DNA from: Silicimonas sp.
GTDB lineage: Bacteria > Pseudomonadota > Alphaproteobacteria > Rhodobacterales > Rhodobacteraceae
NCBI GenBank assembly: GCA_013003245.1
Contig: JABDJX010000163.1
Span: 1 to 34,817 of the forward strand
DNA length: 34,817 nucleotides
Direction: 5' to 3'
Below, one piece after another: positions 7,227 to 15,178 of this stretch. The position numbers and the translations under genes were made by a program. Position 1 is the first letter of the stretch; every line of letters starts with the position of its first letter. The notes beneath the pieces were generated by a model. The model had not been told where the DNA came from, ran no database searches, and worked only from the letters and a program-made list of their open reading frames with translations.

Positions 7227-8207
7227 ATGAAAGCATTGACGTACAGCCAATACGGCGGCCCAGAGGTCGTTCAGATCACTGAAGTCGCCCCCCCGACGCC
7301 CGGACCAGATCAAATTCTTATCCGCGTGCATGCCAGCGCTGTGAACACTGGCGACTGGCGCATCCGGGCGGCGGCCTTTCCGGGCATTATGGCCATTCCC
7401 GGCCGGTTGATGTTTGGTCCGTTGCGTCCGCGCAATCGGCGTCTGGGCAGCGAATTTGCGGGCGTTGTAGAAAAGGTTGGCGCGTCAGTATCAAGGTTTA
7501 AAGAAGGTGACCGGGTCTTCGGGATGATGCCGATGGGGGGGGCCACTGCGGAATATCTGGCCATCGGCGAAACCAGCGCTGTCGCGAGGATGCCCGCTTC
7601 ACTGAGCTTTGAGAATGCCGCGGGGATGCCATTCGGCGGGCTTTGCGCATTGGTCTTTCTTGGTGAGTATGCGGCCCTGAAGCCGGGCCATCGTTTATTA
7701 ATTGTTGGCGCATCGGGTGGCGTGGGCGCATTCGCTGTTCAAGTCGCCAAGGCCTTGGGCGCACATGTTACAGCTGTGTCCGGCCCCGAAAGCCAGGACT
7801 TCGCAGCAGGCCTTGGGGCGGATGAAACCGTCGACTACAAGACCACCAATATCGCGACACTTGGCCAACGCTTCGAGGTGGTATTCGACACTTTTGGAGC
7901 GGTTACGCCGAAGATGTCGCGGGACTTATTGGTCGAGGGCGGGCTGTTCCTGCCACTCAATTTCGGCCTTCTAGAGATTGGTGCAGCGCTTTTGAACAGG
8001 TTCAAGTCACGCAAAATCCGTCTGGCGGTGAACCCCGATCACATGGAAGACATGGAACGGTTTGCCCAAATGGTTGAGGAAGGCGCTGTGCGCCCGGTCG
8101 TGGACAATATCTATCCGATGAAAGAGGCCGCTCAAGCACATCGGCGTGTCGAGTCCCGCCACAAGAGGGGCGCGGTGGTTCTGAGAATTGTCGATCAGAC
8201 TGAATAG
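7227..8207 (+). CDS. NAD(P)H:quinone oxidoreductase-like zinc-free alcohol dehydrogenase (MDR family)
   Basis: This 326-aa medium-chain dehydrogenase/reductase begins with the quinone-reductase style MKALTYSQYGGPEVVQITEV. It has a GroES-like fold at about 25-140 and a Rossmann domain whose nucleotide-binding motif is GASGGVGAFAVQVAKALGA (about 160-180). The residues of a structural zinc site are not evident, as expected for the QOR branch, which reduces quinones or enones with NADPH. The specific substrate cannot be told. A purine-rich GAGGGTGGG precedes the ATG. It lies beside a LysR remnant, so its original regulator may have been lost. Transcription probably ends at the hairpin at 8253-8276. 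Confidence 0.85.
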   Translation: MKALTYSQYGGPEVVQITEVAPPTPGPDQILIRVHASAVNTGDWRIRAAAFPGIMAIPGRLMFGPLRPRNRRLGSEFAGVVEKVGASVSRFKEGDRVFGMMPMGGATAEYLAIGETSAVARMPASLSFENAAGMPFGGLCALVFLGEYAALKPGHRLLIVGASGGVGAFAVQVAKALGAHVTAVSGPESQDFAAGLGADETVDYKTTNIATLGQRFEVVFDTFGAVTPKMSRDLLVEGGLFLPLNFGLLEIGAALLNRFKSRKIRLAVNPDHMEDMERFAQMVEEGAVRPVVDNIYPMKEAAQAHRRVESRHKRGAVVLRIVDQTE

Positions 8208-8252
8208 CCGCCGAACCCAAGCGCGCCATGGCGGACATTGCCAAAACAAAAA

Positions 8253-8276
8253 GGCTCCGCCAAAGCGGAGCCTTTT
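8253..8276. terminator. bidirectional intrinsic terminator
   Basis: GGCTCCGC (8253-8260), loop CAAA, GCGGAGCC (8265-8272) form a perfect 8-bp stem followed by TTTT. On the other strand the stem is followed by TTTTT from the AAAAA at 8248-8252. It can therefore end both the oxidoreductase transcript (plus) and the rplM-rpsI transcript (minus), which converge here. Confidence 0.9.
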
Positions 8277-8295
8277 CCATACGTTTCCTACCAGC

Positions 8296-8814
8296 TTAAC
8301 GCTTGGAGAACTGGAAGCTCTTCCGGGCTTTCGCCTTACCATATTTCTTCCGCTCAACCACGCGGCTGTCGCGGGTCAGGAAGCCTGCAGCTTTCAGTGC
8401 TGCCCGCAGCGATGGGTCGTAAAGTTGCAACGCTTTCGAGATGCCGTGCTTGACCGCACCGGCCTGTCCTGACAGACCACCGCCCTTGACGGTTGCTGTC
8501 ACGTCAAACTGACCGTCAACGCCGGCCACCTGAAACGGTTGACGCAGGATCATCTGCAAAACCGGGCGGGCAAAGTACGTGTTGATTTCTTTGCCATTCA
8601 CCGTGACCTTGCCCGATCCGGGCTTGATCCAGACGCGGGCAACCGCGTCCTTCCGCTTGCCCGTTGCATACGACCGACCAAGGTCGTCACGCTGAGGCTC
8701 GCGGGTGATAGCGGCTTCGGTAACAGGTGCCGCAGCTTCTTCCGCAGGAGCGGCTTCGGCAACACCTTCGACAACGTCTTTAAGTGCGTCGAGCGATTTG
8801 ATTTCTTCAGCCAT
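8296..8814 (-). CDS. rpsI: 30S ribosomal protein S9
   Basis: The C-terminal 130 or so residues are a classic S9: the [17 protein letters not shown] start, [19 protein letters not shown], and the basic tail ending KSFQFSKR, which reaches toward the P-site tRNA. The first 45 or so residues form an acidic, Ala/Glu-rich extension, as is common in Rhodobacterales S9 proteins (172 aa overall). The start codon follows the rplM stop after a single base, the standard rplM-rpsI operon order. Confidence 0.97.
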   Translation of the reverse strand: MAEEIKSLDALKDVVEGVAEAAPAEEAAAPVTEAAITREPQRDDLGRSYATGKRKDAVARVWIKPGSGKVTVNGKEINTYFARPVLQMILRQPFQVAGVDGQFDVTATVKGGGLSGQAGAVKHGISKALQLYDPSLRAALKAAGFLTRDSRVVERKKYGKAKARKSFQFSKR

Positions 8815-8815
8815 G

Positions 8816-9274
8816 TTAGCTCCGCGTGTTCTTTTTGCTCATCGACGCAACGTCGAGAACGGTTGGGTTTTGTGCCTCGTGGCCGTGCTCTGCACCCGCA
8901 TAGACGCGCAGGTTGGTCATCTGCTTGCGGCTCAAACGGTTGCCGGGAAGCATGCGCTTGACGGCTTGAGTGACAACGCGCTCGGGATGCTTGCCCTCAA
9001 GGATCTGACCGGTTGTGCGTGACTTGATCCCGCCCGGATAGCCGGTGTGCCAGTAATTCGGCTTGTCGCGCTTGTTGCCCGTCAACTGGATCTTGTCAGC
9101 GTTGATAACGATGACATTGTCGCCCATATCCATGTGCGGTGTGAATGTCGGCTTGTGCTTGCCACGCAGGCGCCCGGCAATGATCGCAGCCAAACGACCC
9201 AGAACAACGCCCTCGGCGTCGATCAAAATCCACTGCTTATCAATGTCCGCCGGTGTTGCGGAGAATGTATTCAT
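8816..9274 (-). CDS. rplM: 50S ribosomal protein L13
   Basis: The 152-aa protein starts at ATG 9274 ([20 protein letters not shown]), preceded by a purine-rich AAAGGGATGG. The open frame extends further upstream, but that part carries no L13 similarity and overlaps the promoter. Motifs include [44 protein letters not shown] and [16 protein letters not shown], all diagnostic of L13, an early-assembling 23S rRNA-binding protein. It is first in a two-gene operon with rpsI. Confidence 0.97.
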   Translation of the reverse strand: MNTFSATPADIDKQWILIDAEGVVLGRLAAIIAGRLRGKHKPTFTPHMDMGDNVIVINADKIQLTGNKRDKPNYWHTGYPGGIKSRTTGQILEGKHPERVVTQAVKRMLPGNRLSRKQMTNLRVYAGAEHGHEAQNPTVLDVASMSKKNTRS

Positions 9275-9311
9275 TGGTCCATCCCTTTGGGGAGTTACGT
9301 AAGATTGGGGC

Positions 9312-9339
9312 GTTTTAGACGAATTCGCGCCCCAGTCAA
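9312..9339 (-). promoter_or_regulatory. putative sigma70-type promoter of rplM-rpsI inside an inverted repeat
   Basis: On the minus strand TTGACT (9334-9339) is followed after 16 bases by TAAAAC (9312-9317), about 38 bases before the rplM ATG. The pair GGGGCG (9307-9312) and CGCCCC (9328-9333) forms an inverted repeat covering the spacer and the -10 element. The DNA further upstream (9340-9420) is AT-rich and could act as an UP element. It is a prediction from sequence alone. Confidence 0.55.
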
Positions 9340-9535
9340 CCTCCCGAAACAACATTAAATTATTAGTTTTCAGTAAGTTAAAATATAGGTATTATTTTAC
9401 CCCATTTCAAAACCTTAACTGTCTGCGCAACAGTGTCGGAAAAAATCACGAAAAATTCTCAATAATCCTGTCTCAAAGTCCCCGTCTTGGACTACTTTCG
9501 AATTGTTAGTGTGTAGACTGAGTGAGTGTAACGTT

Positions 9536-9697
9536 ATGATTGCGAGTATATTTTTGCTATTTGTCGCCGCCGGTATCATCTTTGGATCGATCATCTACGG
9601 GTTTGGCCATCTTGGCGCAGTCCTTCTCGCCTTGGCAGGTATCGGCCTTCTGGCATGGATCGTCTTCGCTCTCTTTTCCCGCCGACAAACCTTCTGA
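9536..9697 (+). CDS. small two-helix membrane protein of unknown function
   Basis: This 53-aa frame is almost wholly hydrophobic, with two likely transmembrane helices (about 3-22 and 25-47), a GFGHLG turn between them and a basic end (SRRQTF) that should face the cytoplasm. ATG 9536 is chosen over an upstream start at 9503 because the earlier residues are not hydrophobic and do not fit. No strong ribosome-binding site is seen. It is not recognised as a named family. It lies divergent from rplM and 61 bases before speD. Confidence 0.55.
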   Translation: MIASIFLLFVAAGIIFGSIIYGFGHLGAVLLALAGIGLLAWIVFALFSRRQTF

Positions 9698-9758
9698 CCC
9701 TTGCGTTCGCCCCGCTCTTCACTTCTAATTATAGTGAGTAAGCAAAACAGGCGTCACA

Positions 9759-10190
9759 ATGACCGGCAACACAGTGGATATCGCGCCCGTCGTTGACCGG
9801 GTGCGCGCTGACCATTTCTCGCAGGAAGCCGGCGGTCACTATAGCGCAGGAACCCACCTGATCATTGAGGTCAAAAGCGCGAAGGGCCTTGACGACAAGG
9901 CCCGCATCGAGCGCGCCTTTCGCGCCTGCATTGCCGCCACGGGATCAACCCTTTTGCATCTGCACCTGCACCGCTTTCAACCCCACGGCGTCTCGGGCGT
10001 CGCGGTTCTGGCGGAGAGCCACATCACCATACACACGTGGCCCGAATTGGGGTACGGCGCGTTTGATGTCTTCATGTGCGGCAAGGCCGATCCGTGGAGA
10101 ACGATCGACGTTCTGGCGCAGGCCTTTGAAACCCGCGATATCGAGGTGAAAGAGATCAGTCGCGGTCTTGGCGTCATCGTAGAGCGCTAA
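9759..10190 (+). CDS. speD: S-adenosylmethionine decarboxylase proenzyme
   Basis: The enzyme decarboxylates S-adenosylmethionine to give the aminopropyl donor for spermidine synthesis. The 143-aa proenzyme is of the short bacterial SpeH type. The self-processing site is E86-S87 in the AESHITIHTWPE motif, where S87 would become the pyruvoyl group. H92 and C107 lie at the spacing known for the catalytic His and Cys of the Thermotoga enzyme (S63, H68, C83). No spermidine synthase gene is adjacent. The next gene starts 2 bases after the stop, so the two are probably co-transcribed. A TATAGT about 25 bases before the ATG could be a -10 element, but no convincing -35 was found. Confidence 0.95.
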   Translation: MTGNTVDIAPVVDRVRADHFSQEAGGHYSAGTHLIIEVKSAKGLDDKARIERAFRACIAATGSTLLHLHLHRFQPHGVSGVAVLAESHITIHTWPELGYGAFDVFMCGKADPWRTIDVLAQAFETRDIEVKEISRGLGVIVER

Positions 10191-10192
10191 AC

Positions 10193-10795
10193 ATGCCGCT
10201 GCAAAACCGCGTTCTGGCCACCGGCGAGATCATCGCTCACCCGGCCCGTGGCATGTTTATGGGCAACCGCGGTATTCTGCATGGAGACACCCGAGAGCTG
10301 GGCCGCAAAAGGTGGACGCACAAAGCCTGGGTCACTTGCGTGCTCACGCACAAGGACTGGCACCGGGTGGTGATGACCTCGCACCGCTACACCGAACTTT
10401 TCTTTCTTGATGAGGCGGTGGCTCTTGCTGCCGGCCACCGCCCCTGTGCACTGTGCCGTCGCAAAGACTACGACCACTATCGCCAAACCGCGGAACTGTC
10501 CGGCCCGGCCAAAGACATGGACACGCAGATGCACAAAGAGCGCGCCCACCTGCGCAGATTTGCACAGCGCCGGCATCAGTTCGATATCGCAACCGTCCCC
10601 GATGGCGCCGTAATACTGGAAAAATGGCCGATGCTTCTTTGGCAAGGCACGCTCAGACCGGTGACCCCCGAGGGCTACCAGCAACCGCTGCCCAAACCCA
10701 AGGGCATCGTCACCGTCCTGACCCCACCAACAAGTCTCAAAGCGCTGCGCACAGGTTACAGACCAAAGCTGCACCCGACCCTTACTGGCTCGTAA
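10193..10795 (+). CDS. conserved protein of unknown function, CxxC-containing
   Basis: This 200-aa soluble protein starts 2 bases after the speD stop. Recognisable conserved-looking segments are HPARGMFMGNRGILH, RRWTHKAWVTCVL-like aromatic/basic blocks, YTELFFLDEAVALAAGHRPC and the CALCRR cysteine pair, followed by a His-rich part. Similar proteins seem widespread in alphaproteobacteria, but I do not know a function. The CxxC with nearby His residues could bind zinc. There is no signal peptide or membrane helix. Coupling to speD may reflect co-expression only. The gene ends inside the first copy of the double-hairpin repeat. Confidence 0.7.
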   Translation: MPLQNRVLATGEIIAHPARGMFMGNRGILHGDTRELGRKRWTHKAWVTCVLTHKDWHRVVMTSHRYTELFFLDEAVALAAGHRPCALCRRKDYDHYRQTAELSGPAKDMDTQMHKERAHLRRFAQRRHQFDIATVPDGAVILEKWPMLLWQGTLRPVTPEGYQQPLPKPKGIVTVLTPPTSLKALRTGYRPKLHPTLTGS

Positions 10796-10842
10796 ATATC
10801 CTGGGGGAGTCGGGCCTGCCCGACGGGGGCAAAGCCCCCTTT
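10793..10842. repeat. double-hairpin intergenic repeat, copy 1
   Basis: The copy starts with AAATATCCTGGGGGA, then has a hairpin GTCGGGC-ct-GCCCGAC (10809-10824) and directly after it GGGGGC-aaa-GCCCCC (10825-10839) followed by TTT. It lies at the end of the unknown gene after speD and converges on the end of uup. The second hairpin with its T-run could terminate plus-strand transcription. The lead motif and the GGGGGC/GCCCCC hairpin recur at 12763 and 19986. Confidence 0.75.
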
Positions 10843-10873
10843 CGCGACGCGCGCCAGCGCGGCGCAAAGCATC

Positions 10874-12682
10874 TCATGTCGCAGACGCCTTTTCCTCCAA
10901 CGTCAGCCATTCCTCCTCTGCGGCGACAAGCTTTTCCTGCCGCTCATTCAACGCGTCTGTGGCCTTAGTAAACTTGACCGGCTCGCGGGTATACAGGTCC
11001 GGGTCCGCCAAGAGATCAGACAGCTTGGCAATCTCGGCCTCAAGGCGTTCAATCACCGCAGGCAGTGCCTCAAGTCGGTGACTTTCAGTGAAGCTAAGTC
11101 CCACAGCTTCTTGTTTTTTAACAGTTTCCTTCATCTCTCTCTTAGCCGCCGCAACCTCTGAGTTGTCCTGCACCAAGCGCCGCTTAGGCGCATAATCCGA
11201 CCAGCCGCCTGCGTGCACCGTCACCCGGCCCGCACCTTCCATCGCAACAGTTGTCGTCGCCACCCGGTCCAGAAAATCCCGATCGTGACTGACCAAAAGA
11301 ACCGTGCCGCCATAGTCGCTCAGCACCTCCTGCAAAAGATCAAGCGTCTCAATGTCAAGATCGTTTGTCGGCTCATCAAGTACCAAAAGGTTTGACGGCT
11401 GCGCCATGATCCGCGCAAGCAAAAGGCGCGCTTTTTCACCGCCCGACAAAGCCCGGACCGGCGCGCGGGCCTGCGCTTCGTCAAACAGGAAATCCCTAAG
11501 ATAACTTACCACATGGCGTGGCACGCCGCGCACCATGACCTGATCAGCGCGCCCTGCGATACGCATTGCCTTGTCCCCCGTCAGGCTTTCCCAAAGCGTG
11601 GCATCAGGGTCGAGTGCCGCGCGGCGCTGATCAAAGACGGCCATCTCGATATTACTGCCAAGCGTCACCGTGCCCGCATCCGGCTCAAGCTGCCCGATAA
11701 GCATGTTTATCAGCGTCGTCTTGCCCACACCATTTGGGCCGACAAAGGCAATCCGATCCCCGCGCATCACACGCAACGAAAAGTTCTGGCAAATTACTTT
11801 ATCCTCGTAAACCTTTGAAATGCCTTTCGCTTCCAGAACACGTCGCCCACTTTTAGGCCCCGCATCCAGCGCCAAAGCCGCAGCTCCCTGGCGTTTGATT
11901 TGCGACGCCTTCTCTGCCCGCAAACCCTGCAAAGCCCGCACCCGTCCCTGGTTTCTTTTTCGCCGCGCGCTGATCCCCTCAACCGCCCAGCGCGCTTCGG
12001 CCTTGATTTTGCGATTGAGCTTGTGGCGCGCCACATCCTCTTCATCCCAGGTCCTGTCGCGCCAGTCTTCAAAGTCGGTAAAGCCTCGATCCTGGCGGCG
12101 CAACGCGCCGCGATCCAGCCAAAGCGTGCCGGTGGTCAAAGCGCCCAGAAATGCGCGGTCATGGCTGATCACCACAAACGCCTGTCGCGTCTCCTTAAGC
12201 CGCTCTTCCAGCCAGCCAATCGACTCGATATCCAGATGGTTTGTCGGCTCGTCCAGCAACATCAGATCGGGCGCCTCGGCAATCAATTTCGCCAGCGCGG
12301 CCCGCCTGCGTTCTCCGCCGGATGCGGATGACACCTCAGTCGCGGGATCAAACTTCAGCCCTTCTGCCGCCGCCTCGACGCGCCACATATCGGACGGACC
12401 AAGATCGCTGATCGCGAAATCGCCCAGCATCAAATGGCCCTCCATATCTGGCTCTTGCTCCATGTAGCCAACACTGTCACCGGGTGAGAGAACCCGCGTG
12501 CCGCTGTCGGTCTCAACCAGCCCTGCCATCACTTTCATCAAGGTCGATTTGCCCGAGCCGTTACGCCCAACAAGCGCCAGCCTGTCGCCAGGCTGAATGG
12601 TCAGCGAAAGTGCATCGAAAACCGGATCGCCGCCAAAGGTCAGCGAAACATCTGAAAGTTGCAATAAAGGAGCACGTGCCAT
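10874..12682 (-). CDS. uup: ABC-F family ATPase, Uup type
   Basis: This 602-aa protein has two ABC ATPase domains and no membrane segments. The first has Walker A GRNGSGKS (39-46), signature SGGERR and Walker B LMLLDEPTNHLD. The second has GPNGVGKT, LSGGEKARLLLARI and LLVLDEPTNDLD. A charged linker separates them, and a C-terminal coiled-coil-like domain (last ~80 residues, with LSFTESHRLEALPAVIERLE) marks the Uup branch of the ABC-F group. Uup binds DNA and ribosomes and affects transposon excision and ribosome function in E. coli. ATG 12682 is preferred to a longer frame starting at 12721, which would add 13 residues lacking family similarity; GGAG-type purines upstream are weak. Confidence 0.93.
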   Translation of the reverse strand: MARAPLLQLSDVSLTFGGDPVFDALSLTIQPGDRLALVGRNGSGKSTLMKVMAGLVETDSGTRVLSPGDSVGYMEQEPDMEGHLMLGDFAISDLGPSDMWRVEAAAEGLKFDPATEVSSASGGERRRAALAKLIAEAPDLMLLDEPTNHLDIESIGWLEERLKETRQAFVVISHDRAFLGALTTGTLWLDRGALRRQDRGFTDFEDWRDRTWDEEDVARHKLNRKIKAEARWAVEGISARRKRNQGRVRALQGLRAEKASQIKRQGAAALALDAGPKSGRRVLEAKGISKVYEDKVICQNFSLRVMRGDRIAFVGPNGVGKTTLINMLIGQLEPDAGTVTLGSNIEMAVFDQRRAALDPDATLWESLTGDKAMRIAGRADQVMVRGVPRHVVSYLRDFLFDEAQARAPVRALSGGEKARLLLARIMAQPSNLLVLDEPTNDLDIETLDLLQEVLSDYGGTVLLVSHDRDFLDRVATTTVAMEGAGRVTVHAGGWSDYAPKRRLVQDNSEVAAAKREMKETVKKQEAVGLSFTESHRLEALPAVIERLEAEIAKLSDLLADPDLYTREPVKFTKATDALNERQEKLVAAEEEWLTLEEKASAT

Positions 12683-12729
12683 GGGCTGCAGGTATGCGCT
12701 TGGCGGGGGTGCGTCAAACACGATCCAGA

Positions 12730-12746
12730 CAATTTAAATTAAATTG
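12730..12746. repeat. perfect 17-bp AT-rich palindrome upstream of uup
   Basis: CAATTTAAATTAAATTG has two perfect 8-base arms around a single central A. It lies 48 bases upstream of the uup start, where promoter and operator sequences are expected. The surrounding DNA is GC-rich, so the AT-only core stands out. It could be a repressor site or an easily melted promoter element. Confidence 0.7.
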
Positions 12747-12762
12747 CATTTCTTCTTGGCAC

Positions 12763-12808
12763 AAATATCCCGGGGGAATTGGCCGCAGGCCAAGGGGGCG
12801 GAGCCCCC
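12763..12808. repeat. double-hairpin intergenic repeat, copy 2
   Basis: The copy starts with AAATATCCCGGGGGAA, then has the hairpin TTGGCC-gca-GGCCAA (12779-12793) and GGGGGC-gga-GCCCCC (12794-12808). It sits just after the stop of olsB (minus strand) and upstream of uup. The order and spacing are as in copy 1, while the first hairpin has a different sequence with conserved pairing. No T-run follows on either strand. Confidence 0.75.
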
Positions 12809-12817
12809 ATCGCGCTC

Positions 12818-13561
12818 TCAGACGGCCACAGCCCTCAGCGCGCGCGCGCGTGCAGGTGGGATCGACCCGATCTCAAGCCCGGTAAAGACGTGCAGCGTGT
12901 TAAGGTCAGGGTCCACAACTGCGTGATCACTCACCCAGCCGCCCATCGTCAGGTAACTGCGCAGCAAAGGTGGCATGGTCCGCAGCGCTTGTGCCCGGTC
13001 GGCGCGCTGTCGCAGCGCCTTGGCAAAACGAAACACGTTCGGCGCCTTGATCTGCGGCAACCAGCGCTTGGGCGCAATATGGCGCTCTTTGAGCATCGCA
13101 AAGGCATCCGCATAGGCTTGCGGTTCGGTGCCCTGGAACGACGAACATCCAAAGAGCATGCCCACGCCTTCGCGGTCGACGTATTTTGTCATCGCCCCCC
13201 ATGCTGCACGCAGCACATCGGGGTCCTTTACGTCGCCAGCGATGCAAAACCGCCCCATCTCGACCATTGGTTTGTCATAGGCGCGCAGGGCCTCAAGGTC
13301 ATAATACTGCGCAGCATAGCTGCGTCCGATCTCGGCCCCCGATGTCAGCGGCAACAGCCGAAACGTGGCCACAAGCCGCGCAGTTGCGCGCTCTTCGACC
13401 AGAACATGCTGACAGATCGCATCAAAAGCATCGACGTCTAGCCCGCCTGTCCGCGGTAAAGCCCCCGTCCCTTCGATGAAAGAGGCGTGCCGCAAGGCCT
13501 GGGCGGCGTGCAGATCGGCGGGTGACGTGGTCATCCGGGCGATGTATCTGGCTTTGAACAT
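12818..13561 (-). CDS. olsB: L-ornithine N(alpha)-acyltransferase OlsB
   Basis: OlsB transfers a 3-hydroxyacyl group to ornithine, the first step of ornithine-lipid synthesis, a phosphate-free membrane lipid. The 247-aa protein has the GNAT-like OlsB features: LRHASFIEG near the N-terminus, DAFDAICQHVLVEE, VATFRLLP, YDLEALRAYDKPMVEMGRFCI and LFGCSSFQGTEP. The ATG at 13561 is chosen; a TTG one codon earlier lies at a better distance from the GGAGG upstream. The usual partner olsA, an acyltransferase making the final lipid, is not beside it. It is divergent from msrB. Confidence 0.9.
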   Translation of the reverse strand: MFKARYIARMTTSPADLHAAQALRHASFIEGTGALPRTGGLDVDAFDAICQHVLVEERATARLVATFRLLPLTSGAEIGRSYAAQYYDLEALRAYDKPMVEMGRFCIAGDVKDPDVLRAAWGAMTKYVDREGVGMLFGCSSFQGTEPQAYADAFAMLKERHIAPKRWLPQIKAPNVFRFAKALRQRADRAQALRTMPPLLRSYLTMGGWVSDHAVVDPDLNTLHVFTGLEIGSIPPARARALRAVAV

Positions 13562-13668
13562 CAAGGTTCAGACCTCCGAAACTTGGTCTTGGGCGTCATA
13601 CCACCTAGATATCGTCAGGAATAGCGTCACATACAACGCGTGACACACCATGACGAAGGGGAAAGCAA

Positions 13669-14070
13669 ATGGATAAAGTGATCAAATCAGACGCGGAATG
13701 GCGCCAGCAACTGGATGATCTGTCGTTCAAGGTTTTGCGTAAACACGGCACGGAGCGCGCCTTTACCAACGACAATTTCCCCAAGGATCCCGGCACCTAT
13801 ATGTGTAAGGGCTGTGGTGCGCCACTCTTTGAGCAAGAGCACAAATTTGACAGTGGCACCGGCTGGCCGTCGTTTTACCAACCGATGGACGCCGAAATGG
13901 TGGGCGAAAAGGCCGACAACAGCCTGTTCATGCGTCGCACTGAGGTGCACTGCAATCGGTGTGACGGGCATCTAGGACACGTCTTTCCCGACGGCCCCCA
14001 ACCGACCGGGCTGCGCTATTGCATCAATGGAGCAGCGCTTGAGTTCCACGCTGAAGATGGCGAGGACTAG
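13669..14070 (+). CDS. msrB: peptide-methionine (R)-S-oxide reductase
   Basis: MsrB repairs oxidised methionine (the R-sulfoxide) in proteins. The 133-aa enzyme has the zinc-binding pairs CKGC (46-49) and CNRC, the core GTGWPSFYQP and GHLGHVFPDGP, and the catalytic cysteine C118 in GLRYCINGAAL. A purine-rich AAGGGGAAAG precedes the ATG. The gene is monocistronic; its TAG stop shares the palindrome CTAG with the stop of the convergent lipoprotein gene. Confidence 0.97.
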   Translation: MDKVIKSDAEWRQQLDDLSFKVLRKHGTERAFTNDNFPKDPGTYMCKGCGAPLFEQEHKFDSGTGWPSFYQPMDAEMVGEKADNSLFMRRTEVHCNRCDGHLGHVFPDGPQPTGLRYCINGAALEFHAEDGED

Positions 14071-14537
14071 CTCTCTTCGAGGAACCCGCCAGGATTAAGG
14101 TTGCCAAAGTTGGAGAAAAGCTGACGCAGGAAGCCGATACCTTGGGTGTTGCTGTCAGTCACGCGCCGGTTCAGCGCCACAACCTGTCCGTCTGCCAAGC
14201 CAAAGCGCTCGATATTGGTAACCTGTCCGTTTTCGGCAAAGCTGACGGCCACAACCTCGCGGTCAACCTCAACCGGCGCGCGCCACAAAAAGCGCTCAAA
14301 GTCGGATTTCACATAATACCAGCCGCGATCATCGATGATGCCTGTGGTGCCGGGACGGCCCAGAATGCGCTCGACGGTATCTTTGGTGTCGCGGCCCACG
14401 ATTACCTTTTGCAACAGCTCTTCATCAGGCACATACCCGGTGCTGTCTTCCAGGGTCGAAAACCCGCATGCGGCCAAAGTAAGAAAAAGGCCGGCCAAGA
14501 CGAGTGCCCTGAACCCTGTTACAATTGTCTGCACCAT
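14067..14537 (-). CDS. BamE/SmpA-like outer-membrane lipoprotein
   Basis: The 156-aa protein starts with a lipoprotein signal peptide (MVQTIVTGFRALVLAGLFLT, then LAAC), the lipobox Cys being near residue 24. The mature part has the SmpA/OmlA pattern: VPDEELLQKVIVGRDTKDTVERI, LGRPGTTGIIDDRGWYYV and VAVSFAENGQVTNIERF. BamE proteins support the BAM complex that inserts outer-membrane beta-barrels; alphaproteobacterial members of this length are usually annotated as BamE. ATG 14537, behind AAGAGG, is chosen over a start at 14606 that would put 23 charged residues before the signal peptide. The promoter region is shared with the divergent yceD. Confidence 0.88.
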   Translation of the reverse strand: MVQTIVTGFRALVLAGLFLTLAACGFSTLEDSTGYVPDEELLQKVIVGRDTKDTVERILGRPGTTGIIDDRGWYYVKSDFERFLWRAPVEVDREVVAVSFAENGQVTNIERFGLADGQVVALNRRVTDSNTQGIGFLRQLFSNFGNLNPGGFLEES

Positions 14538-14618
14538 ACCAGCCACCTCTTGCCAAGCGGAGCGCGTCCGCCTAGCTGGCATAGCCAGAGACCACCCCAT
14601 GTTCAAGGATTTGCTGAG

Positions 14619-15164
14619 ATGAAAGGCACAGATGAAACGCCCCGCCTGCCAAGCGCCAAAGTCACGCGGACTGTGCCTTTCGAGCTAGCCCCTGATGCGG
14701 GTATGCGCGCTGCCCTGGCGGATAGCATGGGGATTTTGGGGATCAAGAAGCTGACGTTTACGGGTGAAATCGGTCCGGATGGCAACAAGGATCTGGTCTT
14801 GAACGGGCATCTTGGGGCGACCGTGGTGCAGTCCTGCGTAGTGACGCTTGAGCCGGTGACAACACGCATCGACGAGCCTGTGGCGCGCCGTTACGTGGCA
14901 GGCTACGAGATGCCCGAGGACGCCGAGGTCGAGATGCCGGAAGACGAAAGCGTTGAAGCGTTGCCGGTGGAAATTGACCTTGCTGCGGTGATGGCAGAGG
15001 CGCTTGCACTGAACCTTCCTGCCTGGCCGCGCGCTGACGGCGTGGCACCGGTCGAGATTGCCGTGACCGAACCCGGCAAGGTCCCGATGACCGACGACGA
15101 TACCAAGCCCTTTGCGGCGCTAAAGTCACTGAAGGACAAGCTTGGGCAGACGCCCGACGAATAG
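14619..15164 (+). CDS. yceD: YceD/DUF177 family protein
   Basis: This is a 181-aa member of the DUF177 family, encoded upstream of rpmF in most bacteria and in plants linked to 23S rRNA maturation. Visible features are LTFTGEIGPDGNKDLVLNGH, a cysteine in VVQSCVVTLEPV (the family often has CxRC here), an acidic middle with repeated MPEDE-like segments, and PFAALKSLKDKL near the end, a common family ending. ATG 14619 follows AAGGAT by 8 bases; the much longer open frame upstream is antisense to the lipoprotein gene. It heads the yceD-rpmF-plsX-fabH-ihfA series. Confidence 0.92.
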   Translation: MKGTDETPRLPSAKVTRTVPFELAPDAGMRAALADSMGILGIKKLTFTGEIGPDGNKDLVLNGHLGATVVQSCVVTLEPVTTRIDEPVARRYVAGYEMPEDAEVEMPEDESVEALPVEIDLAAVMAEALALNLPAWPRADGVAPVEIAVTEPGKVPMTDDDTKPFAALKSLKDKLGQTPDE

Positions 15165-15178
15165 TGCGCAAAACTGTC

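Noticed and set aside
14142-14618. Long upstream extension of the yceD reading frame
   Set aside because: It is antisense to the BamE-like gene; the conserved yceD start with AAGGAT lies at 14619.
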